The notes beneath the pieces are model-generated. The model saw nothing but the letters and a program-made list of their open reading frames with translations. It was not told where the DNA came from and made no database searches. A stretch of DNA of 17,331 nucleotides from an uncultured Bacilli bacterium (GTDB lineage Bacteria > Bacillota_I > Bacilli_A > RF39 > UBA660), in NCBI GenBank assembly GCA_934122215.1, contig CAKOWF010000020.1:1-17331 (forward strand), given 5' to 3'. This document shows, piece by piece, positions 6,906-13,595 of the stretch. The translations under genes and the position numbers were made by a program. Numbering within the stretch: the stretch's first letter is position 1; every line of letters starts with the position of its first letter.

Positions 6906-6911
6906 TATAAT
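6906..6911 (+). promoter_or_regulatory. Candidate -10 box upstream of cdd
   Basis: TATAAT lies eight bases before GGTGAT (6919-6924). No good -35 box is seen. If active, the mRNA would start at about 6918, at the ribosome binding site. Confidence 0.4.
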
Positions 6912-6927
6912 AATTAAAGGTGATAAT

Positions 6928-7314
6928 ATGAGAGAAAAATTAGTTAATTTATTAAATAATTCATATAGTCCATACTCAAAATTTAGAGTAGCTGCTATAG
7001 TAGTTATGAAAGATGGGAAAGAATTTAATGGAGTAAATGTTGAAAATGCATCATATGGAGCTGCAATATGTGCTGAAAGAGTCGCAATCACTAGTGCTGT
7101 AGCTAATGGCTATAAAAAGGGAGATTTTGATACTTTATATGTAATGTGTGATAATGAAAAAATTGGAATGTGTTGTATGATATGTAGACAAGTAATAAGT
7201 GAATTTTTTAAAGAAGATTCAAATGTCGTAGCTATGAACCCTAATGGAGAAACAATAATTCACACAGTAAAAGAATTATGTCCATATCCATTTAACGATG
7301 AGGATTTAAAATGA
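6928..7314 (+). CDS. cdd: Cytidine deaminase
   Basis: This 128-residue homotetrameric-type enzyme deaminates cytidine and deoxycytidine to uridine forms in pyrimidine salvage. GGTGAT with three bases precedes ATG 6928. Family motifs are SPYSKFRVAA (14-23), ENASY (40-44), the zinc and proton-relay segment CAER (48-51, Zn ligand Cys48 and catalytic Glu50), and CCMICRQVISEF (82-93). Cys83 and Cys86 are the other zinc ligands, and the usual Pro before the first is replaced by Cys82. Length fits the short bacterial form. The gene overlaps era by four bases (ATGA), and cdd-era order is shared with Bacillus subtilis, so the two are probably translated together. Confidence 0.95.
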   Translation: MREKLVNLLNNSYSPYSKFRVAAIVVMKDGKEFNGVNVENASYGAAICAERVAITSAVANGYKKGDFDTLYVMCDNEKIGMCCMICRQVISEFFKEDSNVVAMNPNGETIIHTVKELCPYPFNDEDLK

Positions 7315-8201
7315 GAAGTGGATTTGTAGGAGTTATAGGAAGACCAAATGTTGGAAAATCAACACTAATAAATCATATAATAGGTAAAAAAATAGCCATC
7401 ACATCAAATAAACCACAAACAACTAGAAATATAATTCAAGGAATTTATAATGATGATGAAACACAAATTGTATTTGTTGACACTCCAGGAATACATAAAC
7501 CAAATCATAAATTAGGTAAATACTTAAATGAACAAGCTTACTATACAACAGGTGATACTGATGTTTTATTATTTGTAGTAGATGCTAGTGTGAATTTAGG
7601 TACTGGTGATAAATATATATTAGAAAAAATAAAAGAATCAAATAAACCAGTAATACTAGTATTAAATAAAATAGATAAATTAACGCGTGATGATATTTTA
7701 GTTAAAATAAATGAATATAAAGATTTATATAATTTTGCTGAAATAGTACCAGTATCAGCTATGAAAACAAGAAATATAGATACATTAATAAAAGTTTTAA
7801 AAAACTATTTACCAGATGAAATACAATATTATGATAAAAATGATATAACAAATAAACCATTAACTTTTACAATATCAGAAATTGTAAGAGAAAAGGTTTT
7901 TGAATTAACAGAAGAAGAAGTACCACATTCATTAACCTGTGTAGTAGAAAATATGGAAAAAAATAATAATAGTTATTTAATACAAGTAGCTATTATAGTT
8001 GATAGAGATTCTTTAAAAAAAATAGTTATAGGAGCTCACGGTTCTAAAATAAAAGAAGTTGGTATAAGAGCAAGAAAAGAATTAGAGGAGTTATTAAATA
8101 AAAAAGTATATCTTGAAACATATGTCAAAACAATAAAAAATTGGCGAGATAAAGAAAAATATTTACAAGAATTTGGTTTTAATGAATTTCAAGATGAGTA
8201 G
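7311..8201 (+). CDS. era: GTPase Era, 30S ribosome assembly
   Basis: This 296-residue GTPase binds the 3' end of 16S rRNA and assists maturation of the small subunit. The start overlaps the cdd stop (ATGA), and GAGGA at 7298-7302 inside cdd serves as binding site. The GTP-binding motifs are G1 GRPNVGKS (10-17), G2 TT around 37-38, G3 DTPG (57-60), G4 NKID (119-122) and G5 SAM (149-151). The C-terminal KH domain carries GAHGSKIKEVG (241-251). The KH domain binds the segment just before the anti-Shine-Dalgarno sequence. Length is typical. It sits in the conserved cdd-era-yqzL-recO order with one extra gene after it. Confidence 0.98.
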   Translation: MRSGFVGVIGRPNVGKSTLINHIIGKKIAITSNKPQTTRNIIQGIYNDDETQIVFVDTPGIHKPNHKLGKYLNEQAYYTTGDTDVLLFVVDASVNLGTGDKYILEKIKESNKPVILVLNKIDKLTRDDILVKINEYKDLYNFAEIVPVSAMKTRNIDTLIKVLKNYLPDEIQYYDKNDITNKPLTFTISEIVREKVFELTEEEVPHSLTCVVENMEKNNNSYLIQVAIIVDRDSLKKIVIGAHGSKIKEVGIRARKELEELLNKKVYLETYVKTIKNWRDKEKYLQEFGFNEFQDE

Positions 8202-8211
8202 GGGGAGTTTT

Positions 8212-8859
8212 ATGAAATTATTAAATGATAAATGTGAATATGTATTGAGAACATATTTATATAATTCAACAAATTATACAGTTTATGAAAAAATGCTAGA
8301 GGAATCTAAAAAATATCAACAAGAAATAAATCAACAAATAAATGAACAGCTTATACAAGAAAGTTTATTAAATCCAAAAGAAAATTATTATATTTTATTT
8401 TATATAATGTATTTTGAAATTAATTTAACAAAAGAGATAAATGAAACAATCGCACTTTCTTTATTAAAAAATATGGATAATGAAATAAATCCTATATTAA
8501 CAATTTTAATGTCTAATTTAGAAATTTCAAATAAGGTAGTTAAGTATATTTTAACTATTACAACTGATGAATATATAGAAGAAAATTTTAATAAATTAGG
8601 TGAAAAACCATTTGATTTTAGATACCACATTTTAAAGAGAAAAGAAATAAGTGAAGAATTAAAAAATGAAGTATTAAAAAAATATCAAGTATGTTATGAT
8701 TTTGATGAAGGTGATGAAGCAACTCAATTATACTACGATATATTATTTGAAATAGAATCTAAAAATATAAAAACAAAAGAAGAATTAGAAAAATATAAAG
8801 ATTTAGTAGATGAAATAAGATGTTATAAAATATTAAAAAAGATGAATAAAAAATTTTAA
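8212..8859 (+). CDS. Unknown 215-aa protein between era and yqzL
   Basis: The frame is open further upstream inside era, but ATG 8212 is chosen because GGGGGAG (8201-8207) stands just before it and it begins after the era stop. The protein is soluble, probably all alpha-helical, rich in Lys, Glu, Asn, Ile and Tyr, with no membrane segment or signal peptide. Visible segments include QEINQQINEQLIQESLL (about 37-53) and a charged C-terminus. I recognise no domain. In Bacillus, era is followed directly by yqzL and recO, so this gene looks like a lineage-specific insertion in a conserved cluster. Its composition matches its neighbours, giving no sign of recent transfer. Confidence 0.8.
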   Translation: MKLLNDKCEYVLRTYLYNSTNYTVYEKMLEESKKYQQEINQQINEQLIQESLLNPKENYYILFYIMYFEINLTKEINETIALSLLKNMDNEINPILTILMSNLEISNKVVKYILTITTDEYIEENFNKLGEKPFDFRYHILKRKEISEELKNEVLKKYQVCYDFDEGDEATQLYYDILFEIESKNIKTKEELEKYKDLVDEIRCYKILKKMNKKF

Positions 8860-8887
8860 AAATATCACTATAAAATAGGTGATAAAA

Positions 8888-8980
8888 ATGAAAAAGAAAT
8901 TATTATGGAATTTATTTAAAGCAACAGGTAAGATAGAATATTATTTAAAATATCAAGAAGAGAAGAATAAGGAGATTTAG
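8888..8980 (+). CDS. yqzL: YqzL-like small protein, 30 aa
   Basis: This very short frame starts at ATG 8888 after GGTGAT (8878-8883) and ends one base before the next start. The peptide contains WNLFKATGKIEYYLKYQE, close to the conserved YqzL pattern WNxFxxTGxxxxYLxxxE of Bacillus, where yqzL also lies between era and recO. The function of YqzL is unknown. The match of motif and gene position makes this a real gene despite its size. It is shorter than the Bacillus protein, lacking the acidic tail. A possible TATAAA at 8869-8874 lies just before the binding site, but most likely it is transcribed with era. Confidence 0.85.
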   Translation: MKKKLLWNLFKATGKIEYYLKYQEEKNKEI

Positions 8981-8981
8981 G

Positions 8982-9233
8982 ATGGATAGAGTAGTAATTG
9001 TAGGAAAAACATATAGACATTTTAAAGGAAAAGATTACAAAGTTCTTTGTATAGCCAAAGACTCTGATTCTGATCCAGAAGATTTAAGAGAAGTGGTCGT
9101 ATATGAAGCATTATATGGAAAACATTTAATTTGGATAAGAGGAGTTGAAGATTTTTTAGCTCCTGTAGATAAAGAAAAATATCCGAATGCAACTCAGGAA
9201 TATCGTTTTGAATTAGTAAATGAAAGATATTGA
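8982..9233 (+). CDS. DUF1653-domain protein
   Basis: This 83-residue protein starts at ATG 8982, one base after the yqzL stop, with AGGAG (8969-8973) inside yqzL as binding site. It shows the DUF1653 pattern: YRHFKGKDYKVLCIA (12-26), then VVVYEALYG (38-46), then WIRGVEDFLAPV (51-62). These small one-domain proteins of compact beta-rich appearance are widespread in bacteria, and their biochemical role is not established to my knowledge. The end overlaps the recO start by 14 bases. recO has no ribosome binding site of its own, so translation of this gene probably drives recO. Confidence 0.9.
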   Translation: MDRVVIVGKTYRHFKGKDYKVLCIAKDSDSDPEDLREVVVYEALYGKHLIWIRGVEDFLAPVDKEKYPNATQEYRFELVNERY

Positions 9234-9945
9234 AGGAATAATTTTAAAAGAACAACCATATAGTGAAACAAGTAAGTTATTAAAAATAATAACAAAAGAA
9301 GGTATCATAGACTTAATAGCTAAAGGATCAAGAACTCTAAAAAGTGAACTTAGAAGTGTTACTACTAAAATGACTTATGGAGTATTCCACATTCACTACA
9401 AAGAAGATAAATTATCCACACTAATAAGTGTAGATGTAATAGATAATTTAAAAAATATTAAAAAAGATATTACTAAAATAAGCTATGCTAGTTTTTTAAT
9501 AGAGTTAGCTAGTCAAGTAATAAAACAAAATAGTAGTGAATCTATTTATACTATCTTAGTATCAGCACTAAAAAAAATAAATGAAAATTATGATCCCTTA
9601 ATAATAACAAATATAGTTGAATTAAAATATCTAGATTATTTAGGAGTAATGCCTATATTAGATGGATGTGCTATATGTGGAACAAAATCAAATATAACAA
9701 CTATGGCAGGATCACGTGGTGGTTATGTATGCAATAATTGCTATACAAATGAAAAAAAAGTAGATGAAAAAAGCATAAAATTACTTAGAATGCTATATTA
9801 TGTAGATATAGATAAGATATCTTCAACAAATATAAAAGAAAATATCAAAAAAGAAATAAATGATTTTATAGATGAATATTATGAATTATACACAGGTTTA
9901 TATTTAAAAACTAAATCATTTTTAAAAAACTTAAATAAAATATAG
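9220..9945 (+). CDS. recO: DNA repair protein RecO
   Basis: This 241-residue mediator loads RecA on SSB-coated single-stranded DNA in the RecFOR pathway of gap repair. The N-terminal OB fold is recognisable from DIEGIILKEQPYSETSKLLKI (3-23), and the alpha-helical middle follows. A four-cysteine zinc site is complete: C150, C153 (CAIC) and C171, C174 (CNNC, after GGY). The end YYELYTGLYLKTKSF matches RecO C-termini. ATG 9220 overlaps the DUF1653 gene by 14 bases, and no Shine-Dalgarno site is visible, so coupled translation is likely. Length is close to that of Bacillus RecO. The following gene starts eight bases after the stop. Confidence 0.95.
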   Translation: MKDIEGIILKEQPYSETSKLLKIITKEGIIDLIAKGSRTLKSELRSVTTKMTYGVFHIHYKEDKLSTLISVDVIDNLKNIKKDITKISYASFLIELASQVIKQNSSESIYTILVSALKKINENYDPLIITNIVELKYLDYLGVMPILDGCAICGTKSNITTMAGSRGGYVCNNCYTNEKKVDEKSIKLLRMLYYVDIDKISSTNIKENIKKEINDFIDEYYELYTGLYLKTKSFLKNLNKI

Positions 9946-9953
9946 GAGGTATT

Positions 9954-10364
9954 ATGGAATATATTTATTTAATTTGTCCAATAGTAGCTTTAATAACATG
10001 CCAATTATTAAAATGTATTATAGAAACTATAGAAACAAAAAAATTTAACATTAAAAGACTTACAAATGGTAATGGAGGAATGCCTAGTAGTCATACTTCA
10101 TTTACAACTTCACTTACTATGTTAATAGGTTTTAAATTAGGTTTTACAACACCAATATTTGCTGCTTGTTTTGTATTTACTAGTATAATTGCATATGATG
10201 CAATGAGCTTAAGATATGAAAGTGGAAAACATGCAGAAGCAATAAATAAATTAAATAAAAATAAAGGTGTTTTATTAAAACAAGAATTAGGACATAAACC
10301 TGTAGAAGTAATGGTTGGAATAGTATATGGAACATTAATTGGTTATTTATTTTCTCTTATTTAA
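9954..10364 (+). CDS. Divergent PAP2-family membrane protein (YuiD/DUF212)
   Basis: This 136-residue membrane protein starts at ATG 9954 after a strong AGGAGGT. It has about four hydrophobic segments (near 4-22, 50-64, 67-82 and 118-135). Conserved family motifs are NGNGGMPSSHTSF (38-50), YDAMSLRYESGKHAEAIN (81-98) and ELGHKPVEV (111-119). They resemble the PSGH and SRxxxxxH phosphatase motifs of PAP2 enzymes in altered form, hence 'divergent PAP2'. Substrate is unknown; a lipid or isoprenoid phosphate is a reasonable guess from the superfamily. The gene is the last of the cdd-recO run. Its TAA stop lies inside the terminator hairpin. Confidence 0.88.
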   Translation: MEYIYLICPIVALITCQLLKCIIETIETKKFNIKRLTNGNGGMPSSHTSFTTSLTMLIGFKLGFTTPIFAACFVFTSIIAYDAMSLRYESGKHAEAINKLNKNKGVLLKQELGHKPVEVMVGIVYGTLIGYLFSLI

Positions 10365-10374
10365 GAGATTTTTT
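10353..10374 (+). terminator. Terminator overlapping the stop of the PAP2 gene
   Basis: TCTCTTA (10353-10359) and TAAGAGA (10362-10368) pair with a tight loop, followed by six T's (10369-10374). The stop codon is 10362-10364, the first bases of the 3' arm. Confidence 0.75.
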
Positions 10375-10395
10375 CTTTATTTTTAATAATTAATT

Positions 10396-10404
10396 TGATA
10401 AAAT
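10396..10404 (+). promoter_or_regulatory. Extended -10 promoter of thiI
   Basis: TGATAAAAT (TG-n-TAAAAT) ends six bases before GGTGAT (10411-10416). The -35 region is poor (TTTATT at 10376-10381). The mRNA would start at about 10411, so the leader would be almost only the binding site. Confidence 0.45.
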
Positions 10405-10420
10405 AAATTCGGTGATGAAA

Positions 10421-11593
10421 ATGAAAAAATTAATAATGATTAAATATGGTGAATTAACTACAAAGAAAGCCAATCGAAAATTATTTATTAATATCTTAGA
10501 TAATAATATAAAAAAAATACTATCAAATGAATTATATACATTAAAAAAAGATAGAGTAAGAATGTATATAGAAAGTGATAATATCGATTCAATTTCACAA
10601 AAATTACAAAAAGTATTTGGAATACATAGTATAGTTGAATGTTATTCTGTAGATAATAATATAGAAGAAATTGAGTCTACTGTTTTAAACTTAATTAATA
10701 ATGTAGAAGGTTCTACATTTAAAGTAGATACTAAAAGAGCAGATAAAGATTTTCCAATTCATAGTATGGAATTTAATAATAAAATTGGTGGCTTAGTATT
10801 AAAAAATACATCTTTAAAGGTAGATGTACATAATCCTGATATAATTATACATATAGAAATAAGACCAGAAGGAACATTTATTTACTTTAATGAAATTAAA
10901 GGTATTGGAGGATATCCTGTAGGTATTCAAGGAAAAGGATTATTAATGTTAAGTGGAGGAATAGACTCTCCAGTTGCTGGATATCTAGCACTTAAAAGAG
11001 GTGTAGATATAGACTGCTTATATTTTGAATCTCCACCTCACACTAGTATAGAAGCTAAAAATAAAGTGGTTAAATTAGCGAGTATAATAAATGCATATTC
11101 TGGAAATATAAGAGTATTTGTATTACCTTTTACAGAAATACAAGAAACTATTTATAAAAATGTTGATGATACTTATATTATAACTATTATGAGAAGATTT
11201 ATGTATCGTATAGCAGAAAAATTAGCTATTAAATATAATTCAAAAATAATTATAAATGGAGAATCAATAGGACAAGTAGCAAGTCAAACATTAACTAGTA
11301 TGTCAGTAATAAATGCTGTTACAAATATGCCAGTAATTAGACCAGTAGCTTGTTTGGATAAATTAGAAATAATTGATATAGCTAAAAAAATAGAAACATA
11401 TGAAACAAGTATATTACCATATGAAGATTGTTGTACAATATTTTTACCTAAACATCCAGTAATAAATCCAAGTTTAGAAAAAGTTTTATACTATGAATCT
11501 AAATTAAATGTAGAAGAATTAATAGAAAAAGCAATTAATAATGTAGAAATAATATCTTCTCTTAATAAAGAAGAAAATAGTGATTTATTATAG
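10421..11593 (+). CDS. thiI: tRNA 4-thiouridine synthase ThiI
   Basis: This 390-residue enzyme adenylates uridine 8 of tRNA for sulfur insertion and can also feed sulfur to thiamin synthesis. I start at ATG 10421, four bases after GGTGAT. GTG 10412 and ATG 10415 overlap that site and are rejected. An N-terminal NFLD-like and THUMP region covers about 1-165 and ends in RPEGTFIYFNEIKGIGGYP. The PP-loop pyrophosphatase motif SGGIDSP (178-184) and FESPPHTS (202-209) follow. The chain ends after the AANH domain without a rhodanese domain, as in the short form known from Bacillus, which needs a separate sulfur carrier. A Cys pair (EDCCTIF, 337-338) lies late in the protein. No terminator is seen before the next gene. 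Confidence 0.95.
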   Translation: MKKLIMIKYGELTTKKANRKLFINILDNNIKKILSNELYTLKKDRVRMYIESDNIDSISQKLQKVFGIHSIVECYSVDNNIEEIESTVLNLINNVEGSTFKVDTKRADKDFPIHSMEFNNKIGGLVLKNTSLKVDVHNPDIIIHIEIRPEGTFIYFNEIKGIGGYPVGIQGKGLLMLSGGIDSPVAGYLALKRGVDIDCLYFESPPHTSIEAKNKVVKLASIINAYSGNIRVFVLPFTEIQETIYKNVDDTYIITIMRRFMYRIAEKLAIKYNSKIIINGESIGQVASQTLTSMSVINAVTNMPVIRPVACLDKLEIIDIAKKIETYETSILPYEDCCTIFLPKHPVINPSLEKVLYYESKLNVEELIEKAINNVEIISSLNKEENSDLL

Positions 11594-11617
11594 GTTAAAT
11601 TTACCAATAAAAAAAAT

Positions 11618-11646
11618 GTATTAAAAAATCACTTCCGTACAAATTA
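11618..11646 (+). promoter_or_regulatory. Possible sigma-G-type promoter of the first SASP gene
   Basis: GTATT (11618-11622), a 17-base spacer and CAAATTA (11640-11646) resemble the forespore sigma-G pattern (G-H-A-T-R, CAT-n-n-TA), with a mismatch in each box. The start would fall near 11653, just before the Shine-Dalgarno site. Support comes mainly from the gene type and spacing. Confidence 0.35.
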
Positions 11647-11660
11647 TTAGTGTACAGGAG
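11632..11660 (+). promoter_or_regulatory. Hairpin that can cover the SASP ribosome binding site
   Basis: CTTCCGTACA (11632-11641) can pair with TGTACAGGAG (11651-11660) at nine of ten positions, counting one G-U. The loop has nine bases. The 3' arm contains AGGAG of the AGGAGGTGA site (11656-11664). RNA read through from thiI would hold the whole hairpin. RNA started near 11653 would lack the 5' arm. Confidence 0.45.
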
Positions 11661-11669
11661 GTGAAATAC

Positions 11670-11879
11670 ATGAATAGATCAAATACTAATAAAATGGTAG
11701 TTCCTGGAGCTAAACAAGCTATCGATAAAATGAAATATGAAATAGCTAGCGAATTAGGTGTTAACTTAGGACCAGATGCTACAAGTAGAGCTAATGGATC
11801 AGTTGGTGGTGAAATCACTCGTAGATTAGTTCAAATGGGTGAACAACATTTAGGTGGTTCAAATTACCAAGCTAAATAA
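11670..11879 (+). CDS. Alpha/beta-type small acid-soluble spore protein
   Basis: This 69-residue protein coats spore DNA in an A-like form and protects it against UV and heat. ATG 11670 is chosen because AGGAGGTGA (11656-11664) stands five bases upstream; the in-frame GTG at 11661 lies inside that site. Family hallmarks are VVPGAKQAIDKMKYEIASELGV (10-31) and the DNA-contact motif SRANGSVGGEITRRLV (39-54). The GPR protease site YE/IASE, with cleavage after Glu24, allows degradation at germination. Expression should be in the forespore under sigma-G. A second SASP gene lies 1.7 kb downstream, differing mainly at the ends. Symbols such as sspA-D are not assigned because orthology is unclear. Confidence 0.97.
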   Translation: MNRSNTNKMVVPGAKQAIDKMKYEIASELGVNLGPDATSRANGSVGGEITRRLVQMGEQHLGGSNYQAK

Positions 11880-11890
11880 TAATGAAAATG

Positions 11891-11916
11891 GACAGAGTTT
11901 ATACCTGTCTTTTTTT
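11891..11916 (+). terminator. Terminator after the first SASP gene
   Basis: GACAG (11891-11895) pairs with CTGTC (11905-11909), followed by a run of T's to 11916. The stem is short, but position and T-tract are convincing. Confidence 0.65.
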
Positions 11917-11932
11917 ATATATAATTTAAAAA

Positions 11933-11977
11933 TTAAGTAAGATTTAAGTAAGTTGAATTCAAGTAAACTATAAGTCG
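11933..11977. repeat. Direct repeats upstream of the XRE-gene promoter
   Basis: AAGTAA occurs at 11935, 11946 and 11961, with a weaker copy (AAGTCG) at 11972. The spacings are 11, 15 and 11 bases, so there are two pairs with an 11-base period. The first two copies share the longer TTAAGTAAG. A perfect 10-bp palindrome, TTGAATTCAA (11953-11962), lies between the pairs. The element ends just before the -35 box, a usual place for an activator or repressor site. Confidence 0.45.
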
Positions 11978-11978
11978 A

Positions 11979-12007
11979 TTGAAAAAAAATAAAATTACTT
12001 ATATAAT
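11979..12007 (+). promoter_or_regulatory. Sigma-A promoter of the XRE regulator gene
   Basis: TTGAAA (11979-11984), a 17-base spacer and TATAAT (12002-12007), near consensus. Start near 12014, six bases before GGTGAT (12020-12025). Confidence 0.75.
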
Positions 12008-12028
12008 CATCTTAGGATAGGTGATAGA

Positions 12029-12925
12029 ATGAATTATAAAGAAATTGGAATATTCATCAGTAAAAGAAGAAAAGAATTGAATATGACTCAAAAAGACTTA
12101 GCTATTAAGTTAAATGTTACAGATAAAGCAGTATCAAAATGGGAAAGAGGATTAGGTTGCCCTGATGTATCAATATTAGAGTTGTTATCTAGTATATTAG
12201 GTGTATCAATATTAGAATTATTAAAAGGAAGAATTATAGAAGGAAAAGTAATAGCTGTTACTGAAGCAGATGACTATTTAAAAAATACAATTGATTATTC
12301 TAAAAATTCATTTGAACAAAAAATACTAAGTTTAATAACTTTATTAATAATTGGAATAACAAGTTTTATAGTTATTATAAATATTAATCATATTTTATAT
12401 TTAAACAAAGAATATGAATATGATTTTTCTAATATTGAAATATTAGATGATGTAAATAAAATAGAAAATAATATAAATATAATTAAAAATAAAAATAACA
12501 TTTTTGAAAATAATGACTATGTCAATTTAATTACTTTATTAGATAGTTATTATAATAAAATTAAAACTAATTCAATTTTAAAATATAATGGAGTAAAAAA
12601 ATTTAAACTAAAAGATTTAAATAAATTAGACAATGAGTTACCAGGATATTTAGAAATATTATCAAGTTATAATATATTAAAAAAATATGATTTAAAATTA
12701 GAAAAATATGAAGAAGTATTAACTATGTCACTTGCTTCTAAAACATTTAGTTTTACCCTTTTATTTAATGAACCATTATTATCTTATAAATATCAATTTT
12801 TAGAAACAAATAATGAATTTTACACCAATAAATTAAGTCCAAGAGTTATCGAATTCAAATATCGTGTAAAAGAATTTTTATATTTAACAAATAAAATTAT
12901 TGAAATAGGTGAATACTATGAATAG
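12029..12925 (+). CDS. XRE-family regulator with one membrane segment
   Basis: This 298-residue protein starts at ATG 12029 after GGTGAT and three bases. Residues 1-67 are a clear Cro/CI-type helix-turn-helix (KRRKELNMTQKDLAIKLNVT, then DKAVSKWERGLGCPDVSILELL). A linker (68-97) leads to one hydrophobic segment (about 99-124). The remaining 170 residues are Lys/Asn/Leu-rich and would lie outside the membrane. Such membrane-tethered XRE proteins are common in Bacillota, often with a partner membrane protein, and could pass an outside signal to DNA; the ligand here is unknown. The next gene overlaps by eight bases. Possible target sites are the repeats at 11933-11977. Confidence 0.88.
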   Translation: MNYKEIGIFISKRRKELNMTQKDLAIKLNVTDKAVSKWERGLGCPDVSILELLSSILGVSILELLKGRIIEGKVIAVTEADDYLKNTIDYSKNSFEQKILSLITLLIIGITSFIVIININHILYLNKEYEYDFSNIEILDDVNKIENNINIIKNKNNIFENNDYVNLITLLDSYYNKIKTNSILKYNGVKKFKLKDLNKLDNELPGYLEILSSYNILKKYDLKLEKYEEVLTMSLASKTFSFTLLFNEPLLSYKYQFLETNNEFYTNKLSPRVIEFKYRVKEFLYLTNKIIEIGEYYE

Positions 12926-13529
12926 ATTATTAAATATATTTAAAAATATTTTAGTTTTAATAAATATCTTTTTAATAATATTATTAATAATTAACTATAA
13001 TATAAATACAGAACTATTTGTATATTTATTATTCTTTTTAGGAATAATAATTATAAACTTTAATGATTTAAAAAATAAAATAAAATTATCAAATAAATTA
13101 AATATGTTATTTATAATTATTGAACTTCTTGTTAATTTTTTATTACTTAGATCATTATTAGATAAAAGTATATATTATACTGATTCAAATTTTATTTATA
13201 CTAATTTATTATACTTTACTCAAAATGTATTTTATTTAATATTATTATATATATGTTTATTTATATATCACAAAATAGAAATAAGGAAAGTTTCTAAATA
13301 TAGTTTAATTAGTATAATTTGTTTAGTTATTAATATAATATTTATTATTCCAACAATACAATCTTTTACAGGAGAAATAACAAATAATTTATTATTTATA
13401 TTATGTGAAATAATTTTAATTGTATTAGAATTATTTAGTTTAATTAAATATAATGGTTTAAAAAAAGAATGGATTATTTATATTTGTTTTCTATTCAACA
13501 TGTTTGCTATTATTTCCATAATTGTTTAA
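12918..13529 (+). CDS. Integral membrane protein, unknown, partner of the XRE regulator
   Basis: This 203-residue protein is very hydrophobic, with about six membrane segments (around 7-25, 33-46, 63-82, 105-120, 132-150, 160-176, and possibly 186-203) and short charged loops. ATG 12918 is chosen because GGTGAA lies six bases before it, inside the regulator gene; an in-frame GTG at 12909 overlaps that site. It overlaps the regulator by eight bases, so the two are co-translated. I recognise no family and no catalytic motif. The pairing suggests a sensor or a protein controlled by, or controlling, the tethered regulator; this is inference. Composition is Ile/Leu/Asn-rich like the rest of the window. 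Confidence 0.82.
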   Translation: MNRLLNIFKNILVLINIFLIILLIINYNINTELFVYLLFFLGIIIINFNDLKNKIKLSNKLNMLFIIIELLVNFLLLRSLLDKSIYYTDSNFIYTNLLYFTQNVFYLILLYICLFIYHKIEIRKVSKYSLISIICLVINIIFIIPTIQSFTGEITNNLLFILCEIILIVLELFSLIKYNGLKKEWIIYICFLFNMFAIISIIV

Positions 13530-13546
13530 TTACCAATATTTGTCTT

Positions 13547-13575
13547 TCATAAATCTAATAAAATTTACCATCATA
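13547..13575 (+). promoter_or_regulatory. Probable sigma-G promoter of the second SASP gene
   Basis: TCATA (13547-13551), a 17-base spacer and CATCATA (13569-13575). The -10 box fits the CATnnTA pattern exactly; the -35 box misses only the initial G. The start near 13582 leaves a leader of about 14 bases. Confidence 0.5.
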
Positions 13576-13595
13576 TAAATAAGGCGGTGAGATTT

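Noticed and set aside
8173..8211. A longer start for the 215-aa gene inside era
   Set aside because: The extension would overlap the era C-terminus and lacks a binding site; GGGGGAG just before ATG 8212 decides the start.
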